Assembly: GCA_964450755.1 (NCBI GenBank)
Contig: CAYVDJ010000012.1
Span: forward strand, 1-50,495
Direction: 5' to 3'
Origin: JAADDG01 sp964450755
Lineage (GTDB): Bacteria; Campylobacterota; Campylobacteria; Campylobacterales; JAADDG01
Length of the DNA: 50,495 nucleotides
Shown: positions 16,390-24,355 of the stretch, one piece after another
Layout of the letters: every line of letters starts with the position of its first letter
Numbering within the stretch: position 1 is the first letter of the stretch
Position numbers and translations under genes: made by a program
The notes under the pieces: model-generated
What the model saw: the letters and a program-made list of their open reading frames with translations, nothing else
Databases searched by the model: none
Told to the model about the DNA's origin: nothing

Positions 16390-17177
16390 TCATAGATACA
16401 CATTGTCATTTGGATGACAAAAGCTATTATGAAGATCTCGATGAGGTTATCAAAAGAGCCTGTGAACATGATGTAAAAGGTTTTTTGATTCCAGGAGCCG
16501 ACCCAAAAGATCTAAAAAGGGCAAAAGAGATCTCATACAGTTATGACAACACCTATTTTGCAACAGGCGTTCACCCTTATCACAGCGGGGATTATGATGA
16601 GAAATATCTTTTAAAGTTTGCAAATGATCCAAAATGTATAGCAGTCGGAGAATGCGGACTTGACTACTATCGTCTTCCAAAAGAACATGAAGAAAAAGAG
16701 AAAGAAAAAAGAAGACAAAAAGAGGTTTTTATCAAACAGATTGAACTGGCAAAGAAGATAAAAAAACCTCTCATTATCCATATAAGAGAGGCAACGCATG
16801 AGAGCAAGGAGATTCTTGTCAAAAACGGTGCAAAAGAGGTTGGCGGAGTACTTCACTGCTTCAATGCAAGTGAAGATCTGCTTGAACTCTCAGATTATGG
16901 TTTTTATTTCGGTATAGGAGGAGTGATAACTTTCAAAAACGCAAAAAAGCTGGTTGCCGTTTTGCCAAAGATACCGATAGAAAAACTCATAGTCGAAACC
17001 GATGCTCCCTACCTTACTCCCCACCCCCACAGAGGAGGCAGAAATGAGCCTTATTACACTACTTTCGTAGTGGAAAAGATAGCGGAAATCTTAGGTAAAA
17101 GTTATGATGAGATATCCGATATTACTTCGTTCAACTCAAAAAAACTTTTCAAAGAATTTCAAAATATAAGAGGATAA
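16386..17177 (+). CDS. tatD: TatD family metal-dependent hydrolase (3'-5' DNase)
   Basis: 263 residues starting at ATG 16386, which overlaps the previous stop; the upstream in-frame ATG at 16341 lies inside the previous gene and adds no family sequence. The metal-site motifs are THCHLDD near the N-terminus, VGECGLDYYR, IIHIRE, LHCFNAS and VETDAPYLTP. A Lys/Glu-rich loop (EHEEKEKEKRRQKE) around residue 100 is longer than usual. TatD proteins act on DNA ends and in repair; no link to Tat transport is implied. Confidence 0.93.
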   Translation: MIIDTHCHLDDKSYYEDLDEVIKRACEHDVKGFLIPGADPKDLKRAKEISYSYDNTYFATGVHPYHSGDYDEKYLLKFANDPKCIAVGECGLDYYRLPKEHEEKEKEKRRQKEVFIKQIELAKKIKKPLIIHIREATHESKEILVKNGAKEVGGVLHCFNASEDLLELSDYGFYFGIGGVITFKNAKKLVAVLPKIPIEKLIVETDAPYLTPHPHRGGRNEPYYTTFVVEKIAEILGKSYDEISDITSFNSKKLFKEFQNIRG

Positions 17178-17184
17178 CAAGAAA

Positions 17185-18246
17185 ATGAAAAAGATATTAA
17201 TTATACTCGGTTTGATTTATCAGTGTTTATTCGGTTTTGTAAACTCCAATGCAAACTTTGAAAAAGAGATAGAGATATTGAGAAATCTCGATATTGACCC
17301 CTCTTTTGCAAGTAATGATGTTTTTTTATCAATGAAAGAGAATATAAAAGAGAATCAGATAAGAGACTATATAAATGTTTTAAAAAAGGGATATGCATTT
17401 ATCCCGACTTTGCAAAAGATTATAGAAGAGGAGAAAATACCGGAAAGTTTTCTCTATCTTGCAATGGCAGAATCCAACTTTTCCCCAAAGGCAAGTTCCA
17501 GAGTAAGAGCCGGAGGTCTTTGGCAGTTTATGCCCAGAACTGCCAGAAAAATGGGACTTAGGATAAACAGACATATAGATGAGAGATTTGATCCGATAAA
17601 ATCGACCAAAGCGGCAACAGCTTATCTTAAATTTTTGTATAACAGATTTAAAAAATGGTATCTTGTTGCCATTGCCTATAACTGCGGAGAGGGAAAACTC
17701 TCAAGAGCTTTGAAAAGAGCCGGGACAGATGATCTAAAAACCCTTTTGGATCCAGATAAAAAATATATCCCCAAAGAGAGCAGAAGATATATCAAAAAGA
17801 TTCTTCTTATGGCTCATATCGCAAACGATACCGACTTGATTGTCAAAAATGATGCTACCTTTCTTCTAAACAGAAGCAAAACCGATTATTTGCAAACCAT
17901 TTCGATCAAAGGCGGCACGACACTGAAATCTGTGGCAAAAAAATGTAAAATCTCCTACAAAGAACTTAGATTTTACAATGCTCATATAAAAAGAGGTTAT
18001 ATCCCTAGATCTTTAAAAAAATGTAATATCTATATTCCTTATCAACAGTATATAGCTTTTAGACAAAATCCCTCTCCTCTTGTTCAGTATAAAAGAAACA
18101 GACATATAAAATACAGGATTAAAAAAGGAGATACATTAGGCTTACTGGCAAGAAAATTTAACACAAAGATTACAAAAATCAAACTTGCAAACAATATGAA
18201 AACAGCTTTTTTAAGAACAGGAAAATCTATTGTCATACCGAGATAA
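17185..18246 (+). CDS. Membrane-bound lytic murein transglycosylase (MltD-like) with LysM
   Basis: 353 residues. An N-terminal export signal (MKKILIILGLIYQCLFGFV) is followed by an SLT domain: AMAESNFSPKASSRVRAGGLWQF with the catalytic Glu, then AIAYNCGEGKLSRAL. Two LysM-like peptidoglycan-binding segments follow, the last being YRIKKGDTLGLLARKF near residue 310. It cleaves murein glycan strands in the periplasm. It overlaps rlpA by 17 bases, and both enzymes act on peptidoglycan. Confidence 0.9.
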   Translation: MKKILIILGLIYQCLFGFVNSNANFEKEIEILRNLDIDPSFASNDVFLSMKENIKENQIRDYINVLKKGYAFIPTLQKIIEEEKIPESFLYLAMAESNFSPKASSRVRAGGLWQFMPRTARKMGLRINRHIDERFDPIKSTKAATAYLKFLYNRFKKWYLVAIAYNCGEGKLSRALKRAGTDDLKTLLDPDKKYIPKESRRYIKKILLMAHIANDTDLIVKNDATFLLNRSKTDYLQTISIKGGTTLKSVAKKCKISYKELRFYNAHIKRGYIPRSLKKCNIYIPYQQYIAFRQNPSPLVQYKRNRHIKYRIKKGDTLGLLARKFNTKITKIKLANNMKTAFLRTGKSIVIPR

Positions 18247-18979
18247 AATTGCAATCTTCTTTTTGATTCTCTTTTTTATAAGCGGATGCGGATATAACTC
18301 CCGATATACCATCAATAACTCCAAGTCGATGCATAAAGCTACAATGCGTCCTTATAATGTAGGAGGAAGGGTATATTATCCGACTGTTGTAAGAGTAGGA
18401 AGCAGTTACAGGGGAATTGCCAGTTGGTACGGAGACAATTTTCACGGAAACAGTACCTCAAACGGTGAATATTACAATATGTACTCCTACACGGCAGCCC
18501 ACAAAACCCTGCCTATGAATACAATGGTAAAAGTTACCAATCTCAAAAACAACAGAAGTGTTATCGTAAGAATAAATGACAGAGGACCTTTTGTAGCAAA
18601 CAGGATTATAGATCTCTCATACGCAGCGGCAAAAAAACTCAATATGATCGGAAGCGGAACCGCACCGGTAAAAGTAACCGTATTGGGATTTAATGCAAAA
18701 CTGACTCCGCAGGGAGGGTTCAAAAAGAGTACTGTAAAAAAAGTAACTCTAAACAGATTTGCAGTTCAGATAGGAGCTTTTAGAAATATAAAAGGAGCAT
18801 ATATCTATAAAGAGAAATACGATCACTATGCCAACAGATACAAATCCATCATAAAAAAGTTTTTATATGATACAAAACCTCTATACAGAGTTTGGCTTAA
18901 AGGTTTCAAAAGTGAAAAAGAGGCGAGAGATTTTATAGCAAGAAACAATTTTCAAGGCTCGTTTATAATAAGGGAATGA
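18230..18979 (+). CDS. rlpA: RlpA, septal-ring lytic transglycosylase lipoprotein with SPOR domain
   Basis: 249 residues from TTG 18230. The signal ends in a lipobox, FISGC, predicting an outer-membrane lipoprotein. The double-psi barrel has GIASWYGDNFHGNSTSNGE and VIVRINDRGPF with the catalytic Asp. The C-terminal SPOR domain (FAVQIGAFRNIKGAYIYKEK) binds denuded glycan at division sites. The TTG start overlaps the upstream transglycosylase gene; no better start precedes the signal. Confidence 0.92.
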   Translation: MSYRDKIAIFFLILFFISGCGYNSRYTINNSKSMHKATMRPYNVGGRVYYPTVVRVGSSYRGIASWYGDNFHGNSTSNGEYYNMYSYTAAHKTLPMNTMVKVTNLKNNRSVIVRINDRGPFVANRIIDLSYAAAKKLNMIGSGTAPVKVTVLGFNAKLTPQGGFKKSTVKKVTLNRFAVQIGAFRNIKGAYIYKEKYDHYANRYKSIIKKFLYDTKPLYRVWLKGFKSEKEARDFIARNNFQGSFIIRE

Positions 18980-18980
18980 T

Positions 18981-19553
18981 ATGACAAATATAAAAAGAGA
19001 GACAAAAGAGACCAAAATAGAGCTGTCTTTGGAGATATACGGTAAAGGAAAGAGCAGGATAAAAACCGGTATCGGATTTTTTGATCACATGTTGGAATCA
19101 TTTGCAAAACATGCACTTTTTGATCTTGATATAAAATGCGACGGAGATATTCATGTGGATTTTCACCACAGTGTGGAAGATACGGGGATAGTTTTGGGAG
19201 AGGCTTTGAGAAAAGAGATCTATCCTGTAAAAAATATCGAAAGATTCGGTGAGGCTTCGGTCGTAATGGATGAGGCTTTGGTAAAATGCGCTCTTGATAT
19301 AAGCAACAGGGCATTTTTGGTTTATGAAGTGCCTCTTGAAAACAAGATAGGCGATTTTGATGCGGAGTTGGCAGAAGAGTTTTTCAGAGCGGTTGTTTTT
19401 AATGCGGGAATTACCGCCCATATCATCTATGAGAGAGGGAAAAACAGACATCACATATCCGAAGCGGCTTTTAAATCTTTTGCGGTTGCACTAAGAAGAG
19501 CTTTAAACAAAAATGAAAAAATCTCCATTCCAAGCACAAAAGGCATTTTATGA
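18981..19553 (+). CDS. hisB: Imidazoleglycerol-phosphate dehydratase
   Basis: 190 residues, the monofunctional HisB form. Metal-binding motifs GFFDHMLESFAKH, DFHHSVEDTGI, and near the C-terminus RHHISEAAFKSFA are intact. It catalyses the sixth step of histidine synthesis. It starts 1 base after rlpA and overlaps kdsC by four bases; this hisB-kdsC-lptC-lptA order is typical of Campylobacterota. Confidence 0.96.
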   Translation: MTNIKRETKETKIELSLEIYGKGKSRIKTGIGFFDHMLESFAKHALFDLDIKCDGDIHVDFHHSVEDTGIVLGEALRKEIYPVKNIERFGEASVVMDEALVKCALDISNRAFLVYEVPLENKIGDFDAELAEEFFRAVVFNAGITAHIIYERGKNRHHISEAAFKSFAVALRRALNKNEKISIPSTKGIL

Positions 19554-20044
19554 TAAAACTGATAGTTTTGGATGTGGACGGTTGTTTAACCGACGGCTCC
19601 GTTATCTATACCGCAAACGGTGATGAGATAAAAGCTTTTAATGTCAAAGACGGCTTAGCAATCGCTTCATGGATAAAAATGGGCAAAAAAGCAGCCATAA
19701 TCACAGGTAGAGTCTCTTCTATCGTTACAAGAAGAGCCAAAGAGTTACAAATCAACCATCTTTATCAACATGTAAAAGACAAAAAAGCAAAACTTGAAGA
19801 GATCATAAAAAAAGAGGCGATCAGTTATGAAGAGGTTGCTGTTATAGGAGATGATCTCAATGATTATGCAATGTTAAAAGAGGCGGGGATATCCTTTACT
19901 CCTTCAGACGGATCGGCATATATAAAAAATATCGTTAATGTGGTTCTTTCAAAAAAGGGTGGAGAGGGAGCAGTCAGAGAGATGATTGAATATATCATCA
20001 AAAAAGATGAACTTGAAGAGGAGTTTTTAAAGCTTTGGGTTTAA
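19550..20044 (+). CDS. kdsC: KDO-8-phosphate phosphatase (HAD family)
   Basis: 164 residues, tetrameric class of HAD phosphatase. Motif I is LDVDGCLTDG, with IITGR (motif II) and GDDLNDYAML (motif III/IV). It releases phosphate from KDO-8-phosphate for LPS inner-core synthesis, matching the LPS transport genes immediately downstream. Confidence 0.95.
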   Translation: MIKLIVLDVDGCLTDGSVIYTANGDEIKAFNVKDGLAIASWIKMGKKAAIITGRVSSIVTRRAKELQINHLYQHVKDKKAKLEEIIKKEAISYEEVAVIGDDLNDYAMLKEAGISFTPSDGSAYIKNIVNVVLSKKGGEGAVREMIEYIIKKDELEEEFLKLWV

Positions 20045-20565
20045 AAATATTTCTCTCTTTCATCCTCTTTTACATGGGAGCTATCTCTTATCTTACAATA
20101 TATGAGAGAAAATTCAAACAAGAAGAGTTCTCAAAAAACAAAACAGTACCTCTTTTGGAATTTATAGATATAAAAAACTATACCATCAATACAAAAGGGA
20201 TAGATACTGTCATAAAAGCAAAAAAGGCTCTCAGATTTCAAGATCATGATGAGATAAGAGAGGTGGATATCCTGACTTTTACAAGAGGGGAGAAAGAGAG
20301 TCTCAAGGCAAAACAGGCAAATTATAAAAATGATACGGTCTATCTCTACGGAAATATCATATACACAAAAGAGGACGGAACAAAACTGACAAGCAATCGT
20401 GTCGTTTACAGGATAAAAGAAAAAACAATCACATCTCAGACACCTTTTGTTTTGACAACGGATAAATTAAAAGTTACCGGTAATTCCTTTGTATATAACA
20501 AACAAAAAGGTATAATAGAGGCTCTAAAAATAAACGCTTTGATAAAAGAGGCAGACAAGTTATGA
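20035..20565 (+). CDS. lptC: LptC, LPS export inner-membrane protein
   Basis: 176 residues from TTG 20035, overlapping kdsC by ten bases. An N-terminal membrane anchor (IFLSFILFYMGAISYLTIYE) is followed by a periplasmic beta-jellyroll with repeated KxNYKNDTVYLYGN-type strands. It connects the LptBFG transporter to LptA. It is followed by lptA with a four-base overlap. Confidence 0.88.
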   Translation: MGLKIFLSFILFYMGAISYLTIYERKFKQEEFSKNKTVPLLEFIDIKNYTINTKGIDTVIKAKKALRFQDHDEIREVDILTFTRGEKESLKAKQANYKNDTVYLYGNIIYTKEDGTKLTSNRVVYRIKEKTITSQTPFVLTTDKLKVTGNSFVYNKQKGIIEALKINALIKEADKL

Positions 20566-21023
20566 AATATACAGTACTTTTAATCTTTTTTGCAATCACT
20601 TCTCTTTTTGGAGAAGATATAAAAATCTCAGCTGATAAATTTCAGGCGGATGAGATAAATAAAATATCTCTTTTTGAAGGGAATGTCAAAATAACAAAAG
20701 GCAAAGACAAGATAGAGGCGCAAAAACTTACGATAATCTTTGATGCAAAAAACAAACCTATCAAATACAGTGCTGAGGGAAAACCGAATTTTGTCTTTTT
20801 TATAAAAGACAAACATTATAAAGGAAAAGCTGATAAAATTATTTATACTCCGGTAGAGAGAAAATATCTGCTTTTGGGAAATGTATTTGTTCATGAGATA
20901 AAAGAGGACAGAAAAATTTACGGAGACAAGCTGACAATCGATAAAGCAAACGGAAGAATTGTAATCATAGGCAAAAAAAATCAGCCGGTAAAATTTATAT
21001 TTAAAGTAGAGGAAAAAAAATAG
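20562..21023 (+). CDS. lptA: LptA, periplasmic LPS transport protein
   Basis: 153 residues. Signal peptide MKYTVLLIFFAITSLFGE, then an OstA-like beta-taco domain (ISADKFQADEINKISLFEGNV, LTIDKANGRIVI). It forms the periplasmic bridge for LPS between LptC and the outer-membrane LptDE. The engB gene starts immediately after its stop. Confidence 0.92.
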   Translation: MKYTVLLIFFAITSLFGEDIKISADKFQADEINKISLFEGNVKITKGKDKIEAQKLTIIFDAKNKPIKYSAEGKPNFVFFIKDKHYKGKADKIIYTPVERKYLLLGNVFVHEIKEDRKIYGDKLTIDKANGRIVIIGKKNQPVKFIFKVEEKK

Positions 21024-21623
21024 ATGACAAGAATCATAAAGGCGGAGTTTGTAACATCCTCTACATCTATAAAAGATACTCTGCCAGAAGGCGTCAGTGA
21101 AGTTGCTTTTATGGGAAGAAGCAATGTCGGAAAAAGCAGTTTTATAAACTCTTTGACAAATCGTAAAAATCTTGCAAAAAGTTCTCAGACTCCGGGAAAA
21201 ACAAAACTGATAAATTTTTTTGATATCCTTTTTTTAGATGATGAAAACGAAGAAAGATATATAGCAAGATTTGTTGATTTGCCGGGATTTGGATATGCAA
21301 AAACTTCAAAAGCCCAAAAAAAGGACTGGGAAAAGAATCTGACCGAATTTATCCAAAACAGAAGATCCATTCGTCTTTTTGTTTTTTTGAGAGATGCAAG
21401 GCATTTTGATATGAAAATTGATCTGGCTGTGGAAGAGTTTTTGGAAAAGATCAAAAGAGCGGATCAGAAAATCTTACAGATATTTACCAAATCAGACAAG
21501 TTAAACCAAAAAGAGAAAAGTGCTCTGAAAAAAATATATCCAAAGGCCATATTGGTTTCCAATCTGAAAAAGAGCAATATTGACAAGACCAGACAATATA
21601 TCTTTGACTCTCTTTTTAAGTAG
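21024..21623 (+). CDS. engB: Ribosome biogenesis GTPase YsxC/EngB
   Basis: 199 residues. G1 is GRSNVGKSS, G2 is a Thr in SQTPGKTKL, G3 is DLPGFG, G4 is TKSDKL and G5 is VSNLKK. EngB is needed for 50S subunit assembly and is usually essential. There is no gap to lptA, and the next gene starts 1 base after its stop. Confidence 0.97.
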   Translation: MTRIIKAEFVTSSTSIKDTLPEGVSEVAFMGRSNVGKSSFINSLTNRKNLAKSSQTPGKTKLINFFDILFLDDENEERYIARFVDLPGFGYAKTSKAQKKDWEKNLTEFIQNRRSIRLFVFLRDARHFDMKIDLAVEEFLEKIKRADQKILQIFTKSDKLNQKEKSALKKIYPKAILVSNLKKSNIDKTRQYIFDSLFK

Positions 21624-21624
21624 A

Positions 21625-22089
21625 ATGACTATGATAAAATATATTAAACCAACCCTTTTGGATATAGAAAATATGCAAAAACTTGTGGAGCCTGAGGTAA
21701 AAGAGGGTATTATACTCCCAAGAAGCGATGATGAGATAGCAACAAATATCAGATCATATTTTTTGGCAAAAGAGAGAGATATTTTGGTGGGATTTGTCGC
21801 TTTGCACATACACTCCTCCACACTTGCCGAAATCAGAAGTTTGGTAGTAAAAAAGGAGTATCAAAGAAGAGGTATAGGTAAAGAGTTGGTAAAAAAAGCC
21901 ATTGATGAAGCAAGAACACTTTTTGTCAAAAAAGTTTTTACTCTTACCTATAAAAAGTCTTTTTTTGAAAAATCGGGTTTTACCGAGATAGCAAAAGAGC
22001 AATTACCCGAACATAAAATCTGGGCGGACTGCATAAAATGCAAACTTTTTCCTATTTGCAACGAGATAGCTCTCATAACAGAGCTGTAG
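21625..22089 (+). CDS. argA: GNAT acetyltransferase, ArgA-like N-acetylglutamate synthase
   Basis: About 154 residues from ATG 21625 (ATG 21631 is an equal choice; the in-frame start at 21580 lies in engB). The acetyl-CoA loop is RSLVVKKEYQRRGIGKELV. The segment EPEVKEGIILPRSDDEIATNI and the C-terminal EHKIWADCIKCKLFPICNE match the stand-alone GNAT domain of N-acetylglutamate synthases, the first enzyme of arginine synthesis. The Cys-rich C-terminus is typical of that class. Confidence 0.82.
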   Translation: MTMIKYIKPTLLDIENMQKLVEPEVKEGIILPRSDDEIATNIRSYFLAKERDILVGFVALHIHSSTLAEIRSLVVKKEYQRRGIGKELVKKAIDEARTLFVKKVFTLTYKKSFFEKSGFTEIAKEQLPEHKIWADCIKCKLFPICNEIALITEL

Positions 22090-22526
22090 TAAAGGTTGCT
22101 ACGGCAATAGGGCTTGTCTGTTATGAAGCTCTCACTTCCGTTTATACCTTTTTACCTCCGTTTTTTGGTCTCTTTTTCTCCTATTTGCTCTTTTTTGCAA
22201 ACAGTAAATTAAGATTTTACGAAGTTATCTATATTTTTCTCTACATAACCGTTTACGAAATTGATAAAGGCTTTCATCTATTCTCTTTTATCATATTTTT
22301 TACCATATATTATAATTTTCTGGCAAATGAGATCAAAAAATATCTCTATTGCAAATGGTGTCTTGCATCATTTTATGTTGTTGGCGGATATTTGGGGTAC
22401 TATTTGATAAACTGTATTTTCTCTTTTATTTTAAACGAATCCATGCCTCCTTTAGGATATAATTATATTATCTATATTTTGATTGATACCATTTTAGTCG
22501 GAAATGTCTTTAAAAAGCGCCTATGA
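22038..22526 (+). CDS. MreD-like membrane protein upstream of PBP2
   Basis: Up to 162 residues with about four or five membrane helices (from ALTSVYTFLPPFFGLFFSYL onward). It is directly before mrdA with a four-base overlap, the usual place for a small MreD-like rod-shape protein in this phylum. The start is uncertain: ATG 22038 overlaps the acetyltransferase by 52 bases, TTG 22056 overlaps less, and no standard start lies between there and the first helix. An AAAGG at 22091-22095 precedes an in-frame ATA at 22107. Confidence 0.65.
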   Translation: MQTFSYLQRDSSHNRAVVKVATAIGLVCYEALTSVYTFLPPFFGLFFSYLLFFANSKLRFYEVIYIFLYITVYEIDKGFHLFSFIIFFTIYYNFLANEIKKYLYCKWCLASFYVVGGYLGYYLINCIFSFILNESMPPLGYNYIIYILIDTILVGNVFKKRL

Positions 22527-24355
22527 AAATAAGAATAAGAATATTTCTTTTTATATTTTTCTCCATCTGGACTGTTTTACTTGTCAAGATATACTATCTA
22601 AGTATTAAGTCAAATACATACTATGAATATATTGCTCAACAAAATGCACAAAAGATAGAGTATCTTTTACCGTTAAGAGGGGTTATCAGAGATAAAAACG
22701 GTACTTTGTTAGCAGCCAACAAACTGGGATTTAGTATCTGTATAAAACCTCATCTAAACAAAAAATCAAAAAGAGAAATTCTGGAAAAAACAGTTGATTT
22801 TATCATCTCCTACTATCCTGATTTGGATAAAGAAAAACTGCTTAAAGCCTACAAAAGAGAGGACTCGTTTTATAATCACGAGCCTATTACGGTTGTGGAT
22901 TTTATCCCCTACAAGGATATGCTTCCAAATTTCACAGAATTTTCCTTAAACGAAAATATAAAAGTTTCGCCGGTAACAAAGAGATTTTATCCTTACAATG
23001 ATCTAGCATCCCATATCATAGGATATGTTGCCAAAGCAAATAAAAAAGAGATGAAAAAGGATGAAGTTGTAAAAAGAACCAGATATACAGGCAAAACCGG
23101 ACTTGAGAAATATTACAATACGGAGCTTGAAGGGACACTCGGATATCACAATATTCAGATAAATGCCTATAACGAGGAGGTTCAGGAGATAGACAAAGTT
23201 ATGCCTTCCTCCAAAGATATAAAACTCTCACTGGATATCAGACTCCAAAACTATATAAGTAAAACATTTAAGGATATAAGCGGAGTCATTATCGTTATGA
23301 ATGCAAAAAACGGGGAGATTCTCTCAGCGGTAAGTTTTCCGGAATATGATCTTAATATTTTTGTAAACGGTATCAGCAAAGATGAATGGGACAAACTGAT
23401 AAACGACCCAAATCACGGTTTTATAAATAAAATATCAAAAGGACTCTATCCTCCCGGTTCTACGATAAAGATGGCTTCGGCTCTTGCATTTTTAAACTCA
23501 GGAATAGTAGATGAAAAAGAGAGTGTATTTTGTACCGGAGAGGTTGAAGTCGGAAAGAGAAAATTCAGATGTTGGAATATTTACGGACACGGAAGGGTGG
23601 ATTTAAACAGAGCCATCAGAGAGAGTTGTGATGACTATTTTTACAAGCAGAGTTTAAAAGTAGGCATAAACAATATAGCTCCGGTTTACAAAAGTTTTGG
23701 TTTTGGCAAAAGATCAGGTATCGATCTGCCAAATGAGTTTATAGGCACTGTTCCAAGCAGAAAATGGAAAAAGAAAAAATATAACAAACCCTGGTTTCAG
23801 GGAGAGACATTGATAACTGTTATAGGACAGGGAAATTTTCTGGTAACTCCCATACAGATAGCAAGATATACCGCCCTTTTGGCGACAGGCAAACTTCCGA
23901 CTCCCCATTTTGTTACAAAAGTGGGAGATGATAAAACAGGTTTTCCCGTTTATGATGTATTGACACCGATAGAAAGGGAGAAACTTCCTCTTATTCAAAA
24001 AGCTATGTATGAAGTATGCAACAATGAGAGAGGAACGGCATATAAGCATATATTTACAAAGATTAAAATAGCGGGTAAAACAGGAACTGCACAGGTTAGC
24101 GGAATATCCCAAAAAGAGAAAGAGAGGATAAAAGAGGAGGATTTGGAATACTACAAAAGATCCCACGCATGGCTGACAACTTACGGACCCTACGATAATC
24201 CCAAGTTTGTAGTAACCGCACTGATAGAACACGGCGGACACGGTGGAAGCCGCGCAGGTCCGATAGTAAGCAAAATATACAACAAACTGATAAAACTGGG
24301 TTATATCAAAATAAAAAAAGAGAAAAAGATCCAAAAGAGGAGAAGAAGAAAATGA
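22523..24355 (+). CDS. mrdA: Penicillin-binding protein 2 (peptidoglycan transpeptidase)
   Basis: 610 residues. An N-terminal membrane anchor (IRIFLFIFFSIWTVLLVKIYYL) is followed by the PBP dimerisation domain (YLLPLRGVIRDKNG) and the transpeptidase domain: S-x-x-K active site GSTIKMAS near residue 313, S-x-N-like motif in ESCDDYF, and KTGTAQV near residue 520. It works with RodA and MreBCD in cell elongation. The basic tail (KKIQKRRRRK) ends four bases into the next gene. Confidence 0.96.
   Translation: MKIRIRIFLFIFFSIWTVLLVKIYYLSIKSNTYYEYIAQQNAQKIEYLLPLRGVIRDKNGTLLAANKLGFSICIKPHLNKKSKREILEKTVDFIISYYPDLDKEKLLKAYKREDSFYNHEPITVVDFIPYKDMLPNFTEFSLNENIKVSPVTKRFYPYNDLASHIIGYVAKANKKEMKKDEVVKRTRYTGKTGLEKYYNTELEGTLGYHNIQINAYNEEVQEIDKVMPSSKDIKLSLDIRLQNYISKTFKDISGVIIVMNAKNGEILSAVSFPEYDLNIFVNGISKDEWDKLINDPNHGFINKISKGLYPPGSTIKMASALAFLNSGIVDEKESVFCTGEVEVGKRKFRCWNIYGHGRVDLNRAIRESCDDYFYKQSLKVGINNIAPVYKSFGFGKRSGIDLPNEFIGTVPSRKWKKKKYNKPWFQGETLITVIGQGNFLVTPIQIARYTALLATGKLPTPHFVTKVGDDKTGFPVYDVLTPIEREKLPLIQKAMYEVCNNERGTAYKHIFTKIKIAGKTGTAQVSGISQKEKERIKEEDLEYYKRSHAWLTTYGPYDNPKFVVTALIEHGGHGGSRAGPIVSKIYNKLIKLGYIKIKKEKKIQKRRRRK

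Noticed and set aside
23714..24334. 206-residue minus-strand open frame inside mrdA
   Set aside because: It lies antisense to the PBP2 transpeptidase domain, is Cys/Tyr/Phe rich as expected for the complement of Lys-rich codons, and has no ribosome site or domain.
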